Shown here: piece by piece, positions 1 through 6,114 of the stretch
How positions within the stretch are numbered: position 1 is the first letter of the stretch
Layout of the letters: the number at the start of each line of letters is the position of its first letter
Source of the DNA: Caulobacteraceae bacterium
Lineage (GTDB): Bacteria > Pseudomonadota > Alphaproteobacteria > Caulobacterales > Caulobacteraceae
Direction: 5' to 3'
Assembly: GCA_947501315.1 (NCBI GenBank)
Contig: CANMXH010000045.1
Span: 1 to 13,801, forward strand
Length of the DNA: 13,801 nt
Position numbers and translations under genes: made by a program
The notes under the pieces: model-generated
Database searches by the model: none
What the model was told of the DNA's origin: nothing
What the model saw: the letters and a program-made list of their open reading frames with translations, nothing else

Positions 1-1
1 G

Positions 2-691
2 GGCACGGTGAACGATGTCCGCGCCATCGCTGACCTGGCCCATGCGGCCGGGGCGCTGGTGCTGGTCGATGGCTGTCAGGGGGCGGTGCACTGCAGCCCC
101 GATGTTCAGGCGCTGGACGCCGACTTTTATGTCTTCACGGGCCACAAGCTGTTCGGCCCGACGGGCATCGGCGGGCTGTACGGCAAGCGCGCCGCGCTCG
201 AAGCCCTGCCGCCCTGGCAGGGTGGCGGCGAGATGATCGCCACGGTGACCGAGGATACGGTCTCCTATGCGGGCCTGCCGCATCGGTTCGAGGCGGGAAC
301 GCCGCCGATCCTGGAGGTCATCGGCCTCGGGGCGGCGATCTCGTGGATGCAGCAGTTCGACGCCGATGCGGTGCGGGCCCATGAGCAGGCGCTGATGGAC
401 CGGGTGCGCGAACGGCTGGACGGCCGGAACTGGCTGACCGAGATCGGCACGGCGGCGGGCAAGGGGGCGATCTTCACCTTCACCGTCGAGGGGGCGCATG
501 CCCATGACATTGCGCAGGTGATGGACCGCTACGGCGTCGCTGTGCGGGCAGGCCTGCATTGCGCCGAGCCGCTGTCGCGCCGGTTCGGCATGACATCGAG
601 CGCCCGCGCCAGCTTCGCCCTGTACAACACCCTCGAGGACGCCGACGCCTTCGCCGACGCCCTGATCAAGGCCCGTGAGTTCTTCGCATGA
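2..691 (+). CDS. sufS: SufS cysteine desulfurase, C-terminal part (5' end outside window)
   Basis: This is the C-terminal part (about 228 of the usual 400-odd residues) of a class V aminotransferase-fold, PLP-dependent cysteine desulfurase. The frame is open from base 2; the GTG at 8 is an internal valine codon, not the start. The PLP-binding lysine lies in the motif TGHKLFGPTG (lysine codon 146-148), and the catalytic cysteine that carries the persulfide lies in RAGLHCAEPL (codon 560-562), the short-loop form typical of SufS rather than IscS. SufS takes sulfur from cysteine and passes it to the SufBCD scaffold in the cytosol. The downstream DUF59 gene and sufA support SufS over the related CsdA. 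The stop overlaps the next ATG as ATGA, suggesting translational coupling. Family assignment is firm; the missing N-terminus is simply beyond the window. Confidence 0.95.
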   Translation, partial: GTVNDVRAIADLAHAAGALVLVDGCQGAVHCSPDVQALDADFYVFTGHKLFGPTGIGGLYGKRAALEALPPWQGGGEMIATVTEDTVSYAGLPHRFEAGTPPILEVIGLGAAISWMQQFDADAVRAHEQALMDRVRERLDGRNWLTEIGTAAGKGAIFTFTVEGAHAHDIAQVMDRYGVAVRAGLHCAEPLSRRFGMTSSARASFALYNTLEDADAFADALIKAREFFA

Positions 692-1083
692 GCGACCCGA
701 TGACCCCCAAAACCGACAGCGCGGCCTTTGCCGAAGCCTGGGACGCGCCCCAGAAGAGCGCCCTGGCCCAGGCCGAGATCGACCGGATGACGGACGACAT
801 CATCGAGGCCCTGAAATCGGTGTTTGACCCGGAAATCCCGGTCGACATCTATGAGCTGGGCCTGATCTACAAGGTCGACCTGTCCGACGACCGTGACGTG
901 GTGGTCGAGATGACCCTGACCGCCCCGGGCTGCCCCGTGGCCGGCGAGATGCCGATCTGGGTCGAGGAGGCGGTCAAGAAGGTCGAGGGTGTCAGGTCGG
1001 CGCGCGCGGAACTGACCTTCGATCCGCCATGGGACCCCTCGAAGATGAGCGATGAGGCCAAGCTGGCCCTGAACATGTTCTGA
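688..1083 (+). CDS. sufT: SUF-associated DUF59 (MIP18-like) Fe-S assembly protein, SufT-like
   Basis: This 131-residue protein is of the DUF59/MIP18 family, in the subgroup encoded within alphaproteobacterial SUF operons. Visible family motifs are DPEIPVDIYELGLIY at residues 47-61, the strand MTLTAPGCP with the conserved cysteine at residue 82, and FDPPW at 111-115. The first 30 or so residues are a polar, probably flexible extension. Relatives (SufT, CIA2/MIP18 in eukaryotes) act in Fe-S cluster maturation or transfer, probably when Fe-S demand is high; the exact biochemistry is not settled. The start overlaps the sufS stop (ATGA), so the two are probably coupled. The symbol sufT is applied by family and context; the protein has only the DUF59 core, without added domains. 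Confidence 0.88.
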   Translation: MSDPMTPKTDSAAFAEAWDAPQKSALAQAEIDRMTDDIIEALKSVFDPEIPVDIYELGLIYKVDLSDDRDVVVEMTLTAPGCPVAGEMPIWVEEAVKKVEGVRSARAELTFDPPWDPSKMSDEAKLALNMF

Positions 1084-1105
1084 TGGACGCTCTCTCAACA
1101 TCGTC

Positions 1106-1128
1106 ACCCTCGGGCTTGACCCGAGGGT
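1106..1128. repeat. REP-like palindrome, copy 1
   Basis: Perfect 9-bp arms ACCCTCGGG and CCCGAGGGT enclose the 5-base loop CTTGA. The core closely matches a palindrome that is common between genes in Caulobacterales and other alphaproteobacteria (recalled, not searched). It lies 22 bases after the DUF59 stop codon. It could fold in the mRNA and partly terminate or stabilise the transcript; there is no T-tract, so it is not a classical intrinsic terminator. Confidence 0.75.
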
Positions 1129-1208
1129 CGGATAGTCCGCTGCCCATGGGCGGGGGCTTGGCCGACGGCTGCGCCTTCCCCATTTGCAACCGGGCGACTG
1201 GACCTCTG

Positions 1209-1231
1209 ATCCTCGGGTCAAGCCCGAGGAT
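1209..1231. repeat. REP-like palindrome, copy 2 (inverted relative to copy 1)
   Basis: Perfect 9-bp arms ATCCTCGGG and CCCGAGGAT enclose the 5-base loop TCAAG, the reverse complement of the loop in copy 1. The two palindromes therefore face each other about 80 bases apart, like the paired REP/BIME units of other bacteria. The similarity extends into the flank: GTCA precedes copy 1 at 1103-1106 and TGAC follows copy 2 at 1231-1234. It sits 20 bases before the sufA start. Confidence 0.75.
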
Positions 1232-1251
1232 GACGGCGGGAAAATGAACCG

Positions 1252-1644
1252 ATGAGTGATTTGCAGACCACGCCCCGTCCCCGTCGCCCTCGACCCGCTG
1301 TCGTCACCCTGACAGAGGCCGCGGCCGAACGGGTGCGTATCCTGACCGAGGCCGGTGGGCACAAGGCGCTGCGCGTCGGTCTGAAGAATGCGGGCTGTGC
1401 GGGACAGGAATACACCTTCGCCCTCGCGGATGAGATCGGGCCGCTGGATGAGGTGGTGACCGACAAGGGTGCGACCGTGGTTGTTGAGCCCAAGTCGATC
1501 CTGTTCCTGATTGGATCGGAGCTCGACTTCGAGGTCACGAAGCTGGCCTCGAAATTCGTGTTCCGGAACCCGAACCAGACCGACGCCTGCGGCTGTGGTG
1601 AGAGCGTCACCATCATTCCGGCCAAGGCATTGGACGCCGACTGA
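1252..1644 (+). CDS. sufA: SufA-type A-type Fe-S carrier protein
   Basis: This 130-residue A-type carrier (HesB/IscA/SufA/ErpA family) keeps all three cluster-binding cysteines: Cys49 in NAGCAGQEY, and Cys113 and Cys115 in ACGCGES. Such proteins accept a cluster from SufBCD and deliver it to apo-enzymes in the cytosol. The first 16 residues are an arginine- and proline-rich extension not needed for the fold. Location behind sufS and the DUF59 gene favours SufA over ErpA or IscA. A purine-rich GGCGGGAAAA lies upstream. A three-codon reading frame (ATG at 1244, stop 1253-1255) overlaps the chosen ATG as ATGA. The gene is separated from the DUF59 gene by 168 bases carrying two palindromes, so its expression may differ from the upstream suf genes. 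The stop overlaps the metN start by one base (TGATG). Confidence 0.93.
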   Translation: MSDLQTTPRPRRPRPAVVTLTEAAAERVRILTEAGGHKALRVGLKNAGCAGQEYTFALADEIGPLDEVVTDKGATVVVEPKSILFLIGSELDFEVTKLASKFVFRNPNQTDACGCGESVTIIPAKALDAD

Positions 1645-2633
1645 TGATCCGGCTGGAAGGGGTCACCAAACGCTTCCGGAGCGCGGCGGGCGAGCGCGTG
1701 GCGCTGGACTCGGTCGATCTGACCGTCGAGGCGGGCCAGGTGTTCGGTGTGGTCGGGCGGTCGGGCGCCGGGAAATCAACGTTGATCCGGACGATCAATC
1801 TGCTGGAGCGGCCTGACGCCGGACGGGTGACCGTCGACGGGCGCGAGATGACAACCCTGACGCCGGCGGAGTTGCGCGCCGCGCGGCGACGGATCGGCAT
1901 GATCTTCCAGCATTTCAATCTATTGAACGCAAAAACTGTTGCAGAAAATGTAGCCTTCCCGCTGCGACTGGAGGGCCGGACAGAGCCGCAGATCGACCGG
2001 CGTGTGGCAGACCTGCTGGAGCAGCTGGGCCTCTCGGACCATGCGAAAAAACATCCCGCACAGCTGTCCGGCGGACAAAAGCAACGGGTCGGCATCGCCC
2101 GGGCCCTGGCCTGTGAACCCGGCGTCCTGCTGTGCGACGAGGCGACCAGTGCCCTGGACCCTGAGACGACGGACGAAATCCTGTCGCTGCTCGACCAGCT
2201 GAACCGCGATCTGAGACTGACCATCGTCCTGATCACCCACCAGATGGAGGTGGTGCGCCGCGTCTGCGACCGGGTGGCGGTGCTCAAGGACGGCCGGGTG
2301 GTGGAGGAGGGGGCGACCGCCGATGTCTTCCTGCATCCGCAGCAGGCCGCGACCCGCGCCATGCTGGCCGAGGGTGAGGAGGGGTTCGAGGCCGCCGACG
2401 TGCCGCCGGGTGGACGGCTGGCCAGACTGACCTTCCGGGGCGGCTCGACCTATGAGCCCGAACTGAGCCGTGTCGCCCGCTCGGTAGGCGTGGACTATTC
2501 GATCCTGTCGGGCCGTATCAGCCGCATCCGGGGAGAGCCCTACGGCCAGCTGGTGGTGGCCTTCACCGGCGGTGACGCCGAGGCGGCGGTGGCACAGCTG
2601 ACGGCGCGCGGTGTGACGGTGGAGGCGGCTTGA
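1644..2633 (+). CDS. metN: MetN methionine ABC transporter ATP-binding protein
   Basis: This 329-residue ABC ATPase has all its motifs: Walker A GRSGAGKST (38-46), Q-loop Gln89 in FQHFNLL, signature LSGGQ (141-145), Walker B with Asp165-Glu166 in LLCDEATSALDP, and the H-loop His199. After the ATPase core come about 75 residues (roughly 255-329) consistent with the C-terminal NIL domain, the site at which intracellular methionine inhibits transport in E. coli MetN. The NIL domain plus metI and metQ next door identify a D/L-methionine importer (MUT family). It energises uptake at the inner membrane. Its ATG overlaps the sufA stop, so no leader is available for a methionine- or SAM-sensing riboswitch. 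Codons for residues 90-103 are strikingly A/T-ending compared with the rest of the gene. Confidence 0.95.
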   Translation: MIRLEGVTKRFRSAAGERVALDSVDLTVEAGQVFGVVGRSGAGKSTLIRTINLLERPDAGRVTVDGREMTTLTPAELRAARRRIGMIFQHFNLLNAKTVAENVAFPLRLEGRTEPQIDRRVADLLEQLGLSDHAKKHPAQLSGGQKQRVGIARALACEPGVLLCDEATSALDPETTDEILSLLDQLNRDLRLTIVLITHQMEVVRRVCDRVAVLKDGRVVEEGATADVFLHPQQAATRAMLAEGEEGFEAADVPPGGRLARLTFRGGSTYEPELSRVARSVGVDYSILSGRISRIRGEPYGQLVVAFTGGDAEAAVAQLTARGVTVEAA

Positions 2634-3298
2634 TGGAGGCCTTCTTCGTCAATATCGACTGGCCGGAGATCGCCCGGGCGTCGCGCGACACCCTGCTGAT
2701 GCTCGGCGGATCGATGGTCCTCACCGTGGCGTTCGGCATTCCGCTGGGCGTTTTGTTGTACCTGTCCGGCAAGGGAAGGCTGGCGGCCAATCCGGTGGTG
2801 AACGCGCTGCTGTCGCTGATCGTCAACATCCTGCGTTCGGTGCCCTTCATCATCCTGCTGATCGTCATGCTGCCGGTGACGGTGCTGCTGGTCGGAACCT
2901 CACTGGGCGTGGCCGGAGCCATTCCCCCGCTGGTCGTCGGGGCCGCGCCCTTTTATGCGCGACTGGTCGAGACGGCGCTGCGCGAGGTCGACAAGGGCGT
3001 GGTCGAGGCGACCCAGGCCATGGGCGGCTCGACCTTCCAGATCGTCACCCGGGCCCTGTTGCCCGAGGCCATGCCCGGCATCCTCGCCGGTGCGACCGTG
3101 ACCGCCATCGCCCTGGTCAGCTACACCGCCATGGCAGGGGTGGTCGGTGCCGGCGGGCTGGGCGACCTGGCCATCCGCTTCGGCTACCAGCGGTTCCAGA
3201 CCGATGTCATGGTCGTCACAGTCGTTCTCCTGCTCCTGCTGGTGCAGGTCCTCCAGATGCTCGGTGACCGGCTGGTCGCCGCCGTTTCCCATCGCTGA
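2633..3298 (+). CDS. metI: MetI methionine ABC transporter permease
   Basis: This 221-residue inner-membrane permease of the methionine uptake transporter is close to the usual 217. It has about five hydrophobic segments and the cytoplasmic EAA loop that contacts MetN (EVDKGVVEATQAMGGS and on, ending in LPEAMPGILAG). I chose the ATG at 2633, which overlaps the metN stop as TGATG and follows GGAGG (2621-2625) at a good distance. The TTG at 2630 would add only one residue. Together with two MetN subunits, two copies of MetI make the transporter that receives methionine from MetQ. The spacing implies translational coupling with metN. Confidence 0.95.
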   Translation: MEAFFVNIDWPEIARASRDTLLMLGGSMVLTVAFGIPLGVLLYLSGKGRLAANPVVNALLSLIVNILRSVPFIILLIVMLPVTVLLVGTSLGVAGAIPPLVVGAAPFYARLVETALREVDKGVVEATQAMGGSTFQIVTRALLPEAMPGILAGATVTAIALVSYTAMAGVVGAGGLGDLAIRFGYQRFQTDVMVVTVVLLLLLVQVLQMLGDRLVAAVSHR

Positions 3299-3321
3299 TC
3301 GCTTCCCCGAAAGGCTCGCCC

Positions 3322-4128
3322 ATGATCCGCCGCTCGCTGCTTACTCTCGTCGCCGCTTCGCTGATGCTCGCCGCCTGCGGGCAGGGCACCGCGAAGAAGG
3401 CCGATGCCGATGCGCCCCTGATCGTCGGCGCGACGGCCGTCCCGCACGCTGAAATTCTGGAACACATCAAACCGCTGCTGGCGGCCCAGGGAGTCCGGAT
3501 CGAGATCAAGGTGTTCAACGACTACGTCCAGCCCAACACCCAGCTGGCCGAGGGGCGGCTGGACGCCAACTATTTCCAGACAAAGCCCTATCTGGACGAG
3601 TTCAACGCCTCGCGCAGTTCAGATCTGATCACGGTGGCCGGGGTGCATGTCGAGCCACTTGGGGCCTATTCGCGGCGGTTCCGGACCTTGGCTGAGGTGC
3701 CTGACGGAGCGCAGGTGGCCGTGCCGAACGACGCCTCCTCGATCGGCCGTTCGCTGATCCTGCTGCAGAAGGCCGGGCTGATCCGGCTCAAGGACCCGGT
3801 CAATCCGCTGCAGACCCTGCGCGATATCGTCGACAATCCGAAGAACCTGCGTTTCCGCGAGCTGGAGTCCGCGACCCTGCCGCGGGTGCTGGATCAGGTC
3901 GATATGGCGGTGATCAACACCAACTATGCCCTCGACGCCGGCCTGAAGCCGCGCACCGACGCGCTGACGCTGGAAGGCGCAGACAGCCCCTATGTGAACT
4001 ATCTGGTGGCGCGGCCGGACAACCGGACCGATCCCCGCATCGTCGCCCTGGCGGCCATGCTGCGCAGTCAGGCGGTCAAGGACTTCATCGCCCAGAAATA
4101 CGATGGGGCGGTGATCCCGGCGGGCTAG
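3322..4128 (+). CDS. metQ: MetQ methionine-binding lipoprotein (NlpA family)
   Basis: This 268-residue substrate-binding lipoprotein belongs to the NlpA/MetQ family. The N-terminus is a lipoprotein signal (two arginines, a hydrophobic stretch, lipobox LAAC with the lipidated Cys19). The mature part begins with the family pattern LIVGATAVPHAEILEHIKP and later shows NDYVQPN, NYFQTKPYLDEFN and the C-terminal lobe motif VINTNYALDAGL. It captures methionine in the periplasm and hands it to MetI. The gap after metI is only 23 bases, so it belongs to the same transcript. The start has a modest ribosome site (GAAAGG). The TAG stop sits in CTAG and overlaps the stop of the convergent acyltransferase gene, with no room for a terminator between them. 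Confidence 0.94.
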   Translation: MIRRSLLTLVAASLMLAACGQGTAKKADADAPLIVGATAVPHAEILEHIKPLLAAQGVRIEIKVFNDYVQPNTQLAEGRLDANYFQTKPYLDEFNASRSSDLITVAGVHVEPLGAYSRRFRTLAEVPDGAQVAVPNDASSIGRSLILLQKAGLIRLKDPVNPLQTLRDIVDNPKNLRFRELESATLPRVLDQVDMAVINTNYALDAGLKPRTDALTLEGADSPYVNYLVARPDNRTDPRIVALAAMLRSQAVKDFIAQKYDGAVIPAG

Positions 4129-4910
4129 GCCGCTGTCGCAAGCTTGGCGGCCCTTGTCGCTTCATCGGGTGCGAGCACCCGCACTGCCGCTCTGACTGGC
4201 TGACCGGTGGCCTCGGCCACCAGTTCGGCGGTCTTGCCCTCTACCGAGGCCTCCAGCCGGGCGAGGAATTCTTCCTTGCCCAGCCCTGTCGGAATGGGGT
4301 CGAGGAACTCCAGCGTTGCCGTGCCGGGGTTCTTGCGGAATTCTTCCTGTGGCCAGAACAGGCCGAGGTTCGTGGCCAAGGGCACGACCGGCATGTCGAA
4401 GTCGCGGTACATGTGCCAGACGCCGGAGCGATAGCGGAACTTCTCGCCCACCTTCGCCAGATTGCCCTCTGGATAGATCAGGATCTTCCGACCGGCGGCA
4501 TGGGCGTCGGCCGATCGATGCTTCAGCGCCTCGCGCGCTTCGCGGCCCCCGCAGTTGTTGACGACAATGGCTCCCAGCTTGCGCAACACTGTGCCGAGCA
4601 GCGGAAACTTCTCCAGATGATCCCCGGTGACGAAGGCCAGGTCGTCGAACTGGTCGTAGGTCGCAAAGCCGTCGCCCCAGCTCTGGTGTTTCGAGGCGAT
4701 GATGAAGGCACCGGCCGGCAGACGTTCGCGACCTCGAACCTGCAGGCGAATGCCGGCCAGCAGGCGCATGGCCTGCACCATCCGCTTCACGTAACGGCGG
4801 ATGATCCAGCTGGTCGCCGCCCGTCCGGGGGCGAGTGCGGCGAAAGCGGCGGCCGATGCATAGGCAATGGAAAGGAGCCAGTAGGCGACGTTGAAACTTA
4901 AGCTGCGCAT
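4125..4910 (-). CDS. plsC: 1-acyl-sn-glycerol-3-phosphate acyltransferase (PlsC family)
   Basis: This 261-residue acyltransferase of the PlsC/LPLAT family makes phosphatidic acid by acylating lysophosphatidic acid at the inner membrane. An N-terminal hydrophobic segment (about residues 5-27) would anchor it. The catalytic HX4D motif is HQSWGD (75-80); the second conserved block is IYPEGN (145-150), where the more common form is FPEGTR, so the threonine is replaced by asparagine while the Glu-Gly core is kept. A third block, VPLATN, is followed by a proline in LDPIPTGL. The gene lies 38 bases downstream of the diguanylate cyclase on the same strand and probably shares its transcript. The ribosome site is weak (GTGGG). 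The symbol is by family; whether this is the main LPA acyltransferase or a paralogue cannot be told from the window. Confidence 0.88.
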   Translation of the reverse strand: MRSLSFNVAYWLLSIAYASAAAFAALAPGRAATSWIIRRYVKRMVQAMRLLAGIRLQVRGRERLPAGAFIIASKHQSWGDGFATYDQFDDLAFVTGDHLEKFPLLGTVLRKLGAIVVNNCGGREAREALKHRSADAHAAGRKILIYPEGNLAKVGEKFRYRSGVWHMYRDFDMPVVPLATNLGLFWPQEEFRKNPGTATLEFLDPIPTGLGKEEFLARLEASVEGKTAELVAEATGQPVRAAVRVLAPDEATRAAKLATAA

Positions 4911-4948
4911 CAGCCCACTATGACGGGAAACGGCCCGGGCGGAAGGCT

Positions 4949-6004
4949 TCAGGCGGCCTTGTCGAGTCCGTCGGCGTTGGTCACGCAGTTCCGGCCGGCA
5001 TGCTTGGATGCATAGAGGGCGGTGTCGGCGCGCTCGAGCAATGAGGAGGCTGTCTCATCCGGACGCCGCTCTGCAAAGCCGACGGACAGGGTCACAGCAC
5101 CCAGTTCGTCATCCGTCGAACGGCGACGCAGCGAGCGGGATGCGATTTCCTTGCGGATGGTCTCGAGGGCCCGATGGACCTGGTCGATGTTTTCCTTGGG
5201 AAAGATCATGGCGAATTCCTCGCCGCCGTACCTTGCCGCAAGGCGCGGGGCCTTGGCCACCCGGCCCATGACGCTTGCGACATAGCGCAACACCTGGTCG
5301 CCTGTCTGGTGCCCCCAAGTGTCGTTGAACCGCTTGAAATGGTCGATATCGAGCATGGCCAGGATCAGGGCCCCGCCCTCGGCGTCGGCCTTTGCGCAGG
5401 CGGCTTCAAGATGCTCGTCGAACGCCTTGCGATTGGCCAGATTTGTCAGGGAATCGGTCATCGCGTCGCGGCGGAACTGTTCAAGGTGTTCACGCAAACG
5501 GGCGACCTCGCGGGTGGAGGTGTCGAGGTGTTTTTCCAGCGTTTCAGTCTCGCGTCGGACCAGGCGGGTAGCAGAGGTCAGACCGGAGACGATGGCCTTG
5601 AGGCCGGCATCACCGCTTGCGGTCTCGATGCTCGTCGCGACCTTGTCGAGGGCCTGACCGAAGGAGGCCTGTGATCTGTGGGCCTTCGAGATGGCGTCGG
5701 AGACGCTGGACAGTTCCCGATCGAGCACCTGGCCGGCATCACGTATCTCTTCGGTCAATCGACCGCGAGGCAGGTGCTCAGCCGCAAGCAACTCGGCTGT
5801 AGCCTCCGTGAAAGGTTCCGAGGCGGCTATAATGCGCCTGACCTCCCGGCCCAAGGGGCCTTCCGGGGCACCGAGATAGTGGACCCATATCTCGAAATTC
5901 AGTGGCGTAGGCCAGACGCTCGCAGCCTCCATCGCTTCGATGACCTGGCGGGCCAGACCGTAGGCTTTCGGTCCCCGAAGTGTGGTTTCCAGCTGATCCG
6001 GCAT
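4949..6004 (-). CDS. GGDEF-domain diguanylate cyclase with helical N-terminal domain
   Basis: This 351-residue protein has a C-terminal GGDEF domain (about 175-345) that makes cyclic di-GMP from two GTP. The active-site motif is intact as GGEEF (260-264), and the upstream metal-binding DIDHFKRFND (219-228) is present. The RxxD product-inhibition site is absent: residues 251-254 read KAPR. The first 170 residues have no membrane segment or signal peptide and look helical and coiled-coil-like, with a short N-terminal block around YGLARQVIEAMEAASVWP that resembles no sensor domain I can name. Coiled-coil plus GGDEF is also the layout of Caulobacter DgcB, but I do not claim orthology. GAGGG precedes the ATG at six bases. 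A CtrA-like site lies 62 bases upstream. The acyltransferase gene follows in the same direction. Confidence 0.92.
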   Translation of the reverse strand: MPDQLETTLRGPKAYGLARQVIEAMEAASVWPTPLNFEIWVHYLGAPEGPLGREVRRIIAASEPFTEATAELLAAEHLPRGRLTEEIRDAGQVLDRELSSVSDAISKAHRSQASFGQALDKVATSIETASGDAGLKAIVSGLTSATRLVRRETETLEKHLDTSTREVARLREHLEQFRRDAMTDSLTNLANRKAFDEHLEAACAKADAEGGALILAMLDIDHFKRFNDTWGHQTGDQVLRYVASVMGRVAKAPRLAARYGGEEFAMIFPKENIDQVHRALETIRKEIASRSLRRRSTDDELGAVTLSVGFAERRPDETASSLLERADTALYASKHAGRNCVTNADGLDKAA

Positions 6005-6065
6005 ACGGAGCCCTCGACTGACCGCTCGACGCGACTGACTACGCCCTGACCCTATGCGCGGTTCC

Positions 6066-6080
6066 GTAACGACTGGTTAA
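6066..6080 (-). promoter_or_regulatory. Candidate CtrA box upstream of the diguanylate cyclase gene
   Basis: Read on the minus strand the site is TTAA, seven bases, TTAC, one mismatch from the CtrA consensus TTAA-N7-TTAA. It begins 62 bases upstream of the GGDEF gene and could cover the -35 region of a promoter with a weak -10 (CATAGG) 18 bases downstream. CtrA is the cell-cycle master regulator of Caulobacterales. The match is good but short, so a chance occurrence is possible. Confidence 0.4.
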
Positions 6081-6114
6081 ATCGGGTTCGATGATCGATG
6101 AAATGTGAGTGTTT

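Noticed and set aside
529..1362. 277-codon minus-strand frame across the DUF59 gene and the palindromes
   Set aside because: It is antisense to two conserved genes, and its middle is simply translation of the REP-like palindromes.
1644..1660. Possible SAM or methionine riboswitch before metN
   Set aside because: metN starts in the sufA stop codon and there is no untranslated leader to hold one.
6085..6102. Palindromic TCGATGATCGA as a terminator of the helicase gene
   Set aside because: The arms are only five bases around one central base, with no loop and no T-tract.
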